In this document: piece after piece, positions 53,305-61,379 of the stretch
Position numbering within the stretch: position 1 is the first letter of the stretch
How the letters are laid out: every line of letters starts with the position of its first letter
Origin: an uncultured Prevotella sp.
Lineage (GTDB): Bacteria > Bacteroidota > Bacteroidia > Bacteroidales > Bacteroidaceae
NCBI GenBank assembly: GCA_900770395.1
Contig: CAAGKM010000024.1
Location: 124,001-188,000, forward strand
Direction of reading: 5' to 3'
DNA: 64,000 bases
Notes under the pieces: generated by a model
Told to the model about the DNA's origin: nothing
Databases searched by the model: none
What the model saw: only the letters and a program-made list of their open reading frames with translations
Program-made: the position numbers and the translations under genes

Positions 53305-54519
53305 ATGAACTACGAGGAATTGGTCAGCTCATACAATTCAAACGGTAATTTGCGGAAAACCACTCCGATAGGCGTGATGCAGAAACGCCTTGCTGGCACA
53401 AAGTATGAGACGGTTCTTATCTTGCATGAGTGGCTTGTCTCTGACCCGATATTTATTTCGCAAATCAAAAAGGAGAGCCTTGACACCACAGAGTTTAAAA
53501 ACGAGTATCAAGTGCCATTCATCCTCAATGACAATGCTGCCGAGCTGATTATTGGGCAGGGCAGTTATGTGTCGATAGAGCAGTTTCTCAACGAGAATCC
53601 TGCAATGTGTGCTGATGCCGCGTTTGTGCGCAATCTGCTCAAGCAGATAGTGGAGTGGGGCAGTGAGTACCATTCCCGTGGCATTTATCATCTGTGCTTC
53701 AGTCCTGGCAATGTGTTTATTCACCGCAAGACCCGCCAGCTGGCTCTTGTAAGTCACGGATCATACTATTTGCAGGGCAACAATGTAAAGGCAATTTATA
53801 AGGACTGCATGGAATATGTTGCTCCTGAGGTTTTTGGAGGAACTGTTGATGAGCGTTGCGACGTTTATTCAGTCGGCAAGCTTTTGCAGTTTATCTTCCA
53901 TTTCACTGATGTGCCATTTGTCTATAAGAAAATTATTGCCAAATCCACAGAGATTTTGCCAGAAGACCGATATAGCTCGCTCGACAGCATGCTTTCAGCA
54001 TTTAACAGCCGTCGCGGCATGGTGAGGTCGGCAAAGGAGTTCGGATTTGCTTTGGTCATAGCTTTGATAATTGTGGGTGCATATTTCTCGATAAACTCTG
54101 TGCAGAATCAAGTGGAATATGTGAAACCGGCAGGAAAGGATGTCACAGAGGATTATCTGGATGAGAGTTTCGACCCTACAGAGGCTATGGAGATTCTTGC
54201 GTCTGACACGGCATCCATGATAACTCCCGAGCAGCAGAAGAAACTTGACGAGTATAAGAAAAAGGCTGCCGATATCTTCCGGCGCAGATACGAGAAAGAG
54301 GCACAGCAGGTGTTGACGGGCGTTTACTCAAGAAAGTATAAAAATACCAGCAATCAGAATTTCGTGGAAATAAATCAGGCGGCAATTGAGGAGTTGATAA
54401 AAAAGCAGACCGATATTGCGGCACAGACAGGAATTGATCCGAATACAAGTCAGAAAATAGCGCAGGAGGTGATTGACAAAGTGTCAACACAACTGCAAAA
54501 CATGCAAAATAATAAATAA
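53305..54519 (+). CDS. Membrane-anchored pseudokinase (protein kinase-like, catalytic residues lost)
   Basis: A 404-residue protein with a Ser/Thr-kinase-like domain (about 20-235), a membrane helix (about 246-264) and a coiled or helical extracytoplasmic tail. The kinase landmarks remain in order but are degenerate: GIYHLCFSPGNVFI stands where HRDLKPxN is expected (His129 kept, Asp lost; Asn136 kept) and SHG stands where DFG is expected, while YVAPEVFGG and DVYSVGKLLQFIF match APE and the F helix. A canonical glycine loop is not evident. So it is probably a catalytically dead membrane scaffold or sensor. DUF4494 follows 11 bases downstream. Confidence 0.75.
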   Translation: MNYEELVSSYNSNGNLRKTTPIGVMQKRLAGTKYETVLILHEWLVSDPIFISQIKKESLDTTEFKNEYQVPFILNDNAAELIIGQGSYVSIEQFLNENPAMCADAAFVRNLLKQIVEWGSEYHSRGIYHLCFSPGNVFIHRKTRQLALVSHGSYYLQGNNVKAIYKDCMEYVAPEVFGGTVDERCDVYSVGKLLQFIFHFTDVPFVYKKIIAKSTEILPEDRYSSLDSMLSAFNSRRGMVRSAKEFGFALVIALIIVGAYFSINSVQNQVEYVKPAGKDVTEDYLDESFDPTEAMEILASDTASMITPEQQKKLDEYKKKAADIFRRRYEKEAQQVLTGVYSRKYKNTSNQNFVEINQAAIEELIKKQTDIAAQTGIDPNTSQKIAQEVIDKVSTQLQNMQNNK

Positions 54520-54530
54520 AGTAAAAGATT

Positions 54531-55016
54531 ATGAGAAGTAGAACAACAACATGGTTTGAATGTAAAATACGTTATGAGAAGCTGAACGAGGACGGCATGC
54601 AGAAAAAAGTGACAGAGGGATATGTGGTGGATGCCCTCAGCTTCACCGAGGCGGAGAACCGCATAATGGAGGAGATGTCATCGTATATCAGCGGTGAGTT
54701 CACCATTACCGACATAAAGAAAGCCACCTATAGCGAGGTGTTCTTCAGCGACCTTGACTCTGCCGACAAATGGTATAAGGCTCGCCTGCAATTCATCACG
54801 CTCGATGAAAAGAGCAACAAGGAGAAGCGCTCAAACGTCAATTACCTTGTTAATGCAGGTTCATTCACAGGGGCGGTTAAGAACATCGAGGAAGCAATGA
54901 ACGGTACAATGATTGACTATGTAATCGCATCGGTGGCAGAGACCACTCTGATGGATGTTTACGAGTATTCTGAAAAAAAGGAGCAGAACGACAAGCCTGA
55001 GTACGAGCAACAATAG
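54531..55016 (+). CDS. DUF4494 family protein
   Basis: A 161-residue protein (RTTTWFECKIRYEKLNEDG, VTEGYVVDALSFTEAENRIMEEM, DLDSADKWYKARLQFITLDEKSNKEKRSNVNYLVNAGSF) belonging to a family found widely in Bacteroidetes with unknown function. Two repeats of the same beta-alpha shape are visible, about 1-75 and 76-150. Position between the pseudokinase and the YggS-like gene suggests co-expression; the function is not known. Confidence 0.8.
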   Translation: MRSRTTTWFECKIRYEKLNEDGMQKKVTEGYVVDALSFTEAENRIMEEMSSYISGEFTITDIKKATYSEVFFSDLDSADKWYKARLQFITLDEKSNKEKRSNVNYLVNAGSFTGAVKNIEEAMNGTMIDYVIASVAETTLMDVYEYSEKKEQNDKPEYEQQ

Positions 55017-55033
55017 GAGAGGTGGAACGTATT

Positions 55034-55711
55034 ATGTTGGAATATGATGTGAAAGGTAACTTGGCACAAGTGTGTGCTGAGTTGCCAAAAGATGTTAAAC
55101 TCGTGGCTGTCAGCAAGTTTCATCCCGATGAATATGTTATGGCTGCCTACGAGGAAGGACAGCGTATATTCGGTGAGAGCCAAGAGCAGGAGCTGCGTGG
55201 CAAGCATGAGCGTCTGCCAAAAGATATAGAATGGCATTTCATAGGACATCTGCAAACCAACAAAGTGAAATATATTGCGCCGTATATCTCTATGATAGAG
55301 GCGGTTGACTCAATGAGACTGATGTGGGAAATTAACCGTCAGGCAGTAAAAGCCAATCGGGTGATTGATGTTCTCATGGAGCTGCACATAGCCAATGAAG
55401 ATACAAAATATGGACTTACGCCTGATGCCATGCGTGAGCTGTTTGTCGACGGTGAATGGAAGTCAATGGAAAATGTGCGTATTAGAGGATTGATGGCAAT
55501 GGCAAGTAACACTGATGATGAAAATGTAATTGCCGGTGAGTTTATGGTTGCATCAAATCTGTTTGATGAAATAAAAGCGCTATATTTTCCAGACGAGCCG
55601 TCGTTTGACTGCCGCTCATGGGGAATGTCGGGTGATTATCATATTGCTTGCAGATGCAACAGTAATATGGTAAGAATTGGAACTACGATTTTCGGACCAA
55701 GGGTGTACTAA
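55034..55711 (+). CDS. YggS-family PLP homeostasis protein
   Basis: A 225-residue pyridoxal-phosphate-binding protein of the YggS/PROSC family that buffers free PLP. PLP lysine Lys28 is in VAVSKFHP, and WHFIGHLQTNKVKYI and the final SMGMSGDY-like RSWGMSGDYHIA with VRIGTTIFG are family signatures. Start at ATG 55034; an upstream GTG at 55022 is also possible. AGGAG lies just before. The last gene before a 23-bp repeat array. Confidence 0.93.
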   Translation: MLEYDVKGNLAQVCAELPKDVKLVAVSKFHPDEYVMAAYEEGQRIFGESQEQELRGKHERLPKDIEWHFIGHLQTNKVKYIAPYISMIEAVDSMRLMWEINRQAVKANRVIDVLMELHIANEDTKYGLTPDAMRELFVDGEWKSMENVRIRGLMAMASNTDDENVIAGEFMVASNLFDEIKALYFPDEPSFDCRSWGMSGDYHIACRCNSNMVRIGTTIFGPRVY

Positions 55712-55826
55712 ATAAAAGAAATTGTATATTCAGAATATTTATTGAGAGTAAACCAGCTGCAATCAATAAATATTCTGAATATTATTTCATATATTCTATT
55801 TATCATAATGCAAATTATTGAATTTT

Positions 55827-55977
55827 AGCGGTACTTAAGTGGTAAAGTAAGTAGTACTTCATCAAGAAAGTAAGTATATCTTCATCGGACAAGTAAGTAG
55901 TACTTCATCAAGAAAGTAAGTATATCTTCATCGGACAAGTAAGTATATCTTAAATGGTAAAGTAAGTACTACTTACT
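55827..55977. repeat. 23-bp intergenic repeat array (about 6.5 units)
   Basis: Units begin at 55827, 55850, 55873, 55896, 55919, 55942 and 55965, exactly 23 bases apart, with heads of the AGTAGTACTT and AGTATATCTT types and two alternating tails (CATCAAGAAAGTA and CATCGGACAAGTA). Two 46-base double units are identical. Same unit family as 5031-5112. Confidence 0.9.
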
Positions 55978-55982
55978 TTTTT
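55959..55982 (+). terminator. Hairpin formed by the last repeat unit, with T-run
   Basis: AAGTAAGTA and TACTTACTT pair perfectly around one base and are followed by TTTTTT, so the end of the array doubles as a terminator for the yggS-like gene. Confidence 0.65.
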
Positions 55983-55984
55983 GA

Positions 55985-56036
55985 TAAAAAATCCCGCAAC
56001 TATACATTTATATATAATTGCGGGAATGCTTTTATT
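55985..56036 (-). terminator. Intrinsic terminator of the GGGtGRT operon
   Basis: A stem of TCCCGCAA (55992-55999) with TTGCGGGA (56028-56035), extended by TATA pairing after one mismatch, then a T-run on the minus strand. Confidence 0.8.
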
Positions 56037-56050
56037 ATTTGTGCAAAAAA

Positions 56051-57070
56051 TTATTTCTTGTTCAGAGCCAAGTCTACGTTTACGGCGCATGCCACAGAGC
56101 AGCCTACCATTGGGTTGTTACCAATGCCGAGGAAGCCCATCATCTCAACGTGTGCAGGCACTGAAGAAGAACCAGCGAACTGAGCATCAGAGTGCATACG
56201 ACCAAGAGTATCTGTCATACCGTATGAGGCTGGACCTGCAGCCATGTTGTCTGGATGCAGTGTACGGCCTGTACCACCGCCAGAAGCTACACTGAAGTAT
56301 GGCTTGCCTGCACGGATACGCTCCTTCTTGTATGTACCTGCAACTGGATGCTGGAAACGTGTTGGGTTTGTAGAGTTACCTGTGATAGATACGTCTACAT
56401 CCTCTTTCCAGAGAATAGCAACACCCTCACGTACATCGTCAGCGCCGTAGCAGTTCACAGCAGCACGAGGACCGTTTGAGTAAGGAATAGTCTTAACAAC
56501 TTTCAGTTCGCCAGTGAAATAGTCGAACTTGGTCTGTACGTATGTGAAGCCGTTGATACGAGAGATAATCATGGCAGCATCTTTGCCCAGACCATTGAGG
56601 ATACAACGGAGTGGCTTGTCGGCTGGTCTTGACTTGTTTGCCATCTGAGCAATCTTGATGGCACCCTCAGCAGCAGCGAACGACTCGTGACCAGCAAGGA
56701 ATGCGAAACACTTTGTCTCCTCAGAGAGCAGACGTGCGGCAAGCTCACCGTGACCGATACCTACCTTACGGTCGTCAGCTACAGAGCCAGGGATACAGAA
56801 AGCCTGCAAACCCTCACCGATATACTCGGCGGCCTTAACTGCATTGGGAGCCTTCTCCTTCAGAGCGATAGCTGAGCCTACTACATAAGCCCACTTAGCG
56901 TTCTCGAAGCAGATCATCTGTGTCTCCTCACAAGTCATATATGGATCCAGACCTGCGTCCTCGCAAATCTGGTTTGCCTCCTCGATAGAAGCGATGCCGT
57001 GTTTGTTCAAACAAGCAAGAATCTGCTTGATACGACGGTCTTGAGATTCAAATTTAACTTCTCTAATCAT
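56051..57070 (-). CDS. GGGtGRT protein (conserved, function unknown)
   Basis: A 339-residue protein named after its SVASGGGTGRTLHP motif near residue 268. It is found in Bacteroidetes and Clostridia beside a NifU-like protein, as here (15 bases downstream of it). Several conserved Cys residues (CLNKHGIASI, MTCEETQMICFENAK, GCSVACAVN) could bind a metal or cluster, which suits the Fe-S partner. Enzymatic role is not known. Confidence 0.85.
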   Translation of the reverse strand: MIREVKFESQDRRIKQILACLNKHGIASIEEANQICEDAGLDPYMTCEETQMICFENAKWAYVVGSAIALKEKAPNAVKAAEYIGEGLQAFCIPGSVADDRKVGIGHGELAARLLSEETKCFAFLAGHESFAAAEGAIKIAQMANKSRPADKPLRCILNGLGKDAAMIISRINGFTYVQTKFDYFTGELKVVKTIPYSNGPRAAVNCYGADDVREGVAILWKEDVDVSITGNSTNPTRFQHPVAGTYKKERIRAGKPYFSVASGGGTGRTLHPDNMAAGPASYGMTDTLGRMHSDAQFAGSSSVPAHVEMMGFLGIGNNPMVGCSVACAVNVDLALNKK

Positions 57071-57084
57071 ATTCCTGTTTCTCC

Positions 57085-57786
57085 TTATTCTTTACGTGGG
57101 TCAATAGATTTTACTGCGCCGTCCTCAGCCTTTGTGCGGCCATATGTGCCGGTAACACTCTTGAGAGCCTCGTCTGCAGGAACACCTTTCTTGATGGCGT
57201 CCATGAACTTGCCCATGTGAACAAACTCATAACCGCAAACCTGGTCGTCCTTATCAAGGAACATCTTTGTGATGTAGCCCTCTGTGAGCTGGAGGTAACG
57301 TGTTCCCTTAGCCTTTGTACCGTAGAGAGTACCCATCTGAGAAACAAGACCCTTGCCGAGATCCTCAAGACCTGCGCCTACAACAAGACCGCCCTCAGAG
57401 AAGGCAGACTGTGTACGTCCGTAAACAATCTGGAGGAAGAGCTCGCGCATTGCTGTGTTGATAGCGTCGCAAACAAGGTCGGTGTTAAGTGCCTCGAGGA
57501 TAGTCTTGCCTGGAAGAATCTCAGAAGCCATAGCAGCTGAGTGGGTCATACCTGAGCAACCGATGGTCTCAACGAGACACTCCTCGATTACGCCTTCCTT
57601 AACGTTGAGCGACAACTTGCATGCACCCTGCTGAGGAGCACACCAACCAATACCATGAGTGAAGCCAGAGATATCCTTAATCTCCTTAGCCTGAATCCAC
57701 TTGCCCTCCTCAGGAATTGGAGCAGGTCCGTGATTTGGGCCCTTGGCTACGCAACACATGTTTTCTACTTCGTGTGAATAAACCAT
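57085..57786 (-). CDS. NifU-like iron-sulfur cluster scaffold protein
   Basis: A 233-residue protein with NifU N-terminal-type features: three conserved Cys regions (ENMCCVAKG, GWCAPQQGACKL, ETIGCSGMTHSAAMASEILPGKT, the last like the scaffold signature GCxxSxASxSxxxxxxxGK). It would assemble or bind Fe-S clusters. It forms a two-gene unit with the GGGtGRT protein. A -7 box TAATTTTG is read on the minus strand at 57842-57849; the -33 box is unclear. Confidence 0.8.
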   Translation of the reverse strand: MVYSHEVENMCCVAKGPNHGPAPIPEEGKWIQAKEIKDISGFTHGIGWCAPQQGACKLSLNVKEGVIEECLVETIGCSGMTHSAAMASEILPGKTILEALNTDLVCDAINTAMRELFLQIVYGRTQSAFSEGGLVVGAGLEDLGKGLVSQMGTLYGTKAKGTRYLQLTEGYITKMFLDKDDQVCGYEFVHMGKFMDAIKKGVPADEALKSVTGTYGRTKAEDGAVKSIDPRKE

Positions 57787-57981
57787 TTTGTTAATTTATT
57801 AAATGAATATTGATACCTATATATATTTATCTTTCTGTTTGCAAAATTACTATTTTTTTTTGGAAAATACTTACATAGTAGTATTGATTTTTTTATATTT
57901 AACAATTTCGCATAACCTACATCAATAAATAGCAGTGCTGTGTGACTGTATCACAACTCCCCTACCCTTGATTTAACTATG

Positions 57982-58019
57982 CAAAAAAGAAAAACGTGCA
58001 TGCAATCACTGCATACACG
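57982..58019 (-). terminator. Intrinsic terminator of the nqr operon
   Basis: CGTGCATGCA (57995-58004) pairs with TGCATACACG (58010-58019) with one mismatch, and a T-rich tract follows on the minus strand. The 57787-57981 stretch holds the scaffold-gene -7 box and nothing else I recognise. Confidence 0.75.
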
Positions 58020-58049
58020 CTTTTATATACATATTAAAAAATGTTCGTT

Positions 58050-59324
58050 TTATCCTCCAAAATTATCGAAGTGAATCATGTTCTGCTCCACGCCGAGGCT
58101 GTCGAGCAGGTCGAGCACAGTCTTAGCCATCATTGGCGGTCCACAGAGGTAGTATTCAATGTCCTCGGGTGCCTCATGCTGCTTGAGATAGGTGTCGCCC
58201 ATCACAGGAGCGATGAATCCGGCGGTGTACTTCACGCCAAGCGCGTCTGCCTTCGGGTCGGGACGGTCGAGCGCCAGGTGGAAATGGAAGTTTGGATACT
58301 CCTTTTCCAGTTCGAGGAAGTCTTCCATGAAGAACACCTCGTCGATGGCGCGCGCTCCGTAGAAGTAGTGCATCTCGCGGTCGCGTGTGTGCAGAGTCTT
58401 GAGCATGTGCATAATCTGGGCGCGGAGCGGAGCCATACCTGCGCCGCCGCCAACCCAAATCATCTCACGCTTTGAGTCGAATATCGGGTGGAAGTCGCCG
58501 AACGGACCGCTCATGCGCACCTTGTCGCCTGGCTTGAGCGAGAAGATATACGTGGAGGCAATGCCGCATGGAACGTTCTGGAATCCTGGCCCCTGATCCT
58601 TTGGCTTAAACGGCGGGGTGGCGATACGCACGGTAAGCGTGATGATGTCGCCCTCGTCGGGATAGTTTGCCATGGAGTATGCGCGGATGGTGGGCGTGTC
58701 GTTCTTCTGCTTCAGGCCGAAGAGTCCGAACTTCTCCCACGTGGGCACGTAGAGGTCGCCGATGAGTTCGCGGTCCATGTCCTTGCCATAGTCTATGTCG
58801 TAGGCAGGGATGGCAATCTGAGCGTAGGAGCCCGGAACGAAGTCCATGTGCTCGCCCGGAGGCAGCTGCACCTTGAACTCCTTGATGAACGACGCCACGT
58901 TCTTGTTGGAGATGACCGTACACTCCCACTCTTTCACGCCCATCACAGCCTCGGGCACCTTGAGCACCATGTCGCTCTTCACCTTGCACTGGCATCCCAG
59001 CCGCCAGTGGTCCTTTATCTCCTTGCGGGTGAAGTGAGGCTTCTCAGAGTCGAGTATTTCGCCGCCTCCCTCAATCACCTGCACCTTGCACTGTCCGCAG
59101 CTTGCCTTTCCGCCGCAGGCAGATGGCAGGAATATTCCGTTCTGGTTGAGCACAGCCATGACGCTGTCGCCCTGCGGAACGCTTATCTTCTTGCTGCCGT
59201 TAATGGTTAGGGTAACATTGCCGCCCGGCGAGAGATAGCGCTTCGCCGTGAGCAGCAGCACAACCAAGAGGAGTATCACCACGAGGAACACTCCCATGCT
59301 TGCCAATATGAAATTTATATCCAT
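58050..59324 (-). CDS. nqrF: Na+-translocating NADH:quinone reductase subunit F
   Basis: The 424-residue NADH-oxidising subunit. One membrane helix (about 4-26), then a 2Fe-2S domain with Cys70, Cys76, Cys79 and Cys111, the same positions as in Vibrio NqrF, then a ferredoxin-NADP reductase-like FAD domain (RAYSMANYP) and NADH domain (IWVGGGAGMAPLRAQI). It passes electrons from NADH to the 2Fe-2S cluster and on into the complex. The last gene of the operon in minus-strand order A-B-C-D-E-F. Confidence 0.97.
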   Translation of the reverse strand: MDINFILASMGVFLVVILLLVVLLLTAKRYLSPGGNVTLTINGSKKISVPQGDSVMAVLNQNGIFLPSACGGKASCGQCKVQVIEGGGEILDSEKPHFTRKEIKDHWRLGCQCKVKSDMVLKVPEAVMGVKEWECTVISNKNVASFIKEFKVQLPPGEHMDFVPGSYAQIAIPAYDIDYGKDMDRELIGDLYVPTWEKFGLFGLKQKNDTPTIRAYSMANYPDEGDIITLTVRIATPPFKPKDQGPGFQNVPCGIASTYIFSLKPGDKVRMSGPFGDFHPIFDSKREMIWVGGGAGMAPLRAQIMHMLKTLHTRDREMHYFYGARAIDEVFFMEDFLELEKEYPNFHFHLALDRPDPKADALGVKYTAGFIAPVMGDTYLKQHEAPEDIEYYLCGPPMMAKTVLDLLDSLGVEQNMIHFDNFGG

Positions 59325-59336
59325 CGTTCTTGTTTT

Positions 59337-59963
59337 TTATATTTTAAGTCCTGAGAAACACATCATTGCCATCGCCATGAGTCCCACGGTGATGAAGGTG
59401 ATGCCGAGGCCGCGCAGCGGAGCCGGCACGTCGGAGTACTGCATCTTTTCGCGGATGGCTCCCATCGCCACGATGGCGAGCGTCCAGCCTATGCCGCTGC
59501 CGAGAGCATACACAAGGGCATCCACCACGCTGCCTATGTACTGGCTGCTGGCCGGATCCATGTTGATGCGCTGTTGCATGAAGAGCGACGCTCCCATGAT
59601 GGCACAGTTTACGGCGATAAGCGGCAGGAAGATTCCGAGTGAGGCGTAGAGCGCAGGGCTGAAGCGCTCTACAATCATCTCCACCAGCTGCACGATGCCG
59701 GCGATAACCGCGATGAAGAGTATGAAGCTGAGGTAGCTCAGGTCAACGCCGTCCACCAGACAATCGGGACCCAGCACTTTGGTCTGCAGGATATAGTCGA
59801 CCGGCACTGTTACAAGCAGTACGAACGTAACGGCGCATCCCAGTCCGAACGAGGTCTTCACGTTTTTCGACACTGCGAGAAACGAACACATTCCAAGGAA
59901 GAATGCGAATATCATGTTGTCCACAAAGATGGACCTTACAAAAAGACTCAATAAATGTTCCAT
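59337..59963 (-). CDS. nqrE: Na+-NQR subunit E
   Basis: A 208-residue membrane subunit with about six helices. Cys26 (FFLGMCSFL) and Cys120 (LIAVNCAIMG) match the pair that ligates the Fe centre between NqrD and NqrE in the Vibrio enzyme. It is an inverted-topology relative of NqrD, which precedes it by three bases. Confidence 0.96.
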   Translation of the reverse strand: MEHLLSLFVRSIFVDNMIFAFFLGMCSFLAVSKNVKTSFGLGCAVTFVLLVTVPVDYILQTKVLGPDCLVDGVDLSYLSFILFIAVIAGIVQLVEMIVERFSPALYASLGIFLPLIAVNCAIMGASLFMQQRINMDPASSQYIGSVVDALVYALGSGIGWTLAIVAMGAIREKMQYSDVPAPLRGLGITFITVGLMAMAMMCFSGLKI

Positions 59964-59966
59964 AGC

Positions 59967-60608
59967 TTATTTCTCCTTATAAAAGTATGCGCGATGCACC
60001 CAGATGACGCATCCCAGAAGGATGAGCGCCATTGCGGGCATGGTCATCATGCCGTTGTTGATATAGCCAAAGTCGTAGACACAGTCGGGGATAATCTGGA
60101 AGCCCAGCAAGCTGCCGCGCCCGAAGAATTCGCGCAGTGCTCCCACAATCACCAGAATCATGGCGTAGCCCAGACCGTTGGAAACTCCGTCGAGGAAACT
60201 GGGCCACGGCTTGTTCTGCATTGCAAACGCCTCAAGACGTCCCATGAGAATACAGTTGGTGATGATAAGTCCCACGTAGACAGAGAGCTGCACGCTCACG
60301 TCGTAGGCGTAGGCCTTGAGAATCTGGCTCACTATGGTCACCAGTGTTGCCACCACCACCAGCTGCACCACGATGCGGATGCGCTGCGGAATGGTGTTGC
60401 GGATCACTGAGATGATGACATTCGAGAATGCCGTGATTACGGTCACTGCCAGTCCCATCACAATCGACGGCTTGAGCTGGCTCGTGACAGCCAGCGCCGA
60501 GCAGATGCCGAGCACCTGCGACAGGATGGGATGGTCGAGATTGAGAGGAGTGATGAACACCTCTTTGTTTTCTTTGCTGAATAATTTACTCATATCTGTA
60601 AAATTCAT
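59967..60608 (-). CDS. nqrD: Na+-NQR subunit D
   Basis: A 213-residue membrane subunit with about six helices; Cys36 (QVLGICSALA) and Cys119 (LIITNCILMG) correspond to the iron-ligating pair in Vibrio NqrD. It forms the intramembrane Fe site with NqrE. Three bases separate it from nqrC. Confidence 0.96.
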   Translation of the reverse strand: MNFTDMSKLFSKENKEVFITPLNLDHPILSQVLGICSALAVTSQLKPSIVMGLAVTVITAFSNVIISVIRNTIPQRIRIVVQLVVVATLVTIVSQILKAYAYDVSVQLSVYVGLIITNCILMGRLEAFAMQNKPWPSFLDGVSNGLGYAMILVIVGALREFFGRGSLLGFQIIPDCVYDFGYINNGMMTMPAMALILLGCVIWVHRAYFYKEK

Positions 60609-60611
60609 TTG

Positions 60612-61373
60612 TCATTTTATACCGAGAAGCTCTTTATACAGTGCGAGGTCTGCCTGGAACATGTCGTTCACACCGTTGCAGGTAAGCGTGGCGCCTGTAA
60701 CGCCGTCGACCTGCGACTGGCTGTCTTCAATCTTCTTTACCACTCTCAATACCACGTTGCCGTCGGCATCGAATATCTTCTTGCCAGCAAACTGTTCCTG
60801 CCATGCACGTGAGTCCTTGATCTCGGCACCCAGTCCGGCAGTCTCGCTGTCATGGTTGAAATATGCGCCATACACTGTGTTGCCGTCGTTGTTCACGGCG
60901 ATATATCCCCAGATGGGTCCCCACAGTCCCATGCCCCTTACTGGCAGGATGTACTTGCGCTCACCGTTTACCTCGCAGATATATGCGGTCTTTTCGCCCA
61001 CGCTGACCTCTTCCTTCACCGTGGCGGCATACTTCTGCTCCGCATCGGCGTCGCCTGCAAACTCGCGTATGTTGAGCGAGGCAAGAATCTGCTTCTTTGT
61101 GTCGAGCTGCACGTTTGCCTCCTGAGTCTCCTTCAGACTGCTGTAGATGAATGCCAGCAGAAATGCCACAATCACCACCATCACCACACTATATATAATA
61201 ATGTATGTGTTAGAGTTGGTGTTTATGCCTTTTTTCTTCTCCGCAGGCTGCTCGGTGTCAAATATCTCTTCAAACTCCGATGCCGGCGCCTTGCAGATGG
61301 GGCAGATATCTGGAGCCGAATCGCCCTCATGCACATAGCCGCACACTTTGCATCTAAATTTTCTTGTAGCCAT
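60612..61373 (-). CDS. nqrC: Na+-NQR subunit C with N-terminal rubredoxin-like domain
   Basis: A 253-residue fusion. Residues 1-40 form a rubredoxin-like knuckle, C8-x2-CGY-x11-CPIC27, of the short type found in rubrerythrins. After a charged linker a membrane helix (about 58-78) and the normal NqrC periplasmic domain follow, ending in VDGVTGATLT, where Thr229 is the predicted covalent FMN site (S/T-G-A-T motif). NqrC of other bacteria starts near the linker, so the first 45 residues are extra and would be in the cytoplasm. The start is supported by the conserved cysteines and by the six-base gap after nqrB. Confidence 0.92.
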   Translation of the reverse strand: MATRKFRCKVCGYVHEGDSAPDICPICKAPASEFEEIFDTEQPAEKKKGINTNSNTYIIIYSVVMVVIVAFLLAFIYSSLKETQEANVQLDTKKQILASLNIREFAGDADAEQKYAATVKEEVSVGEKTAYICEVNGERKYILPVRGMGLWGPIWGYIAVNNDGNTVYGAYFNHDSETAGLGAEIKDSRAWQEQFAGKKIFDADGNVVLRVVKKIEDSQSQVDGVTGATLTCNGVNDMFQADLALYKELLGIK

Positions 61374-61379
61374 CTTCTT

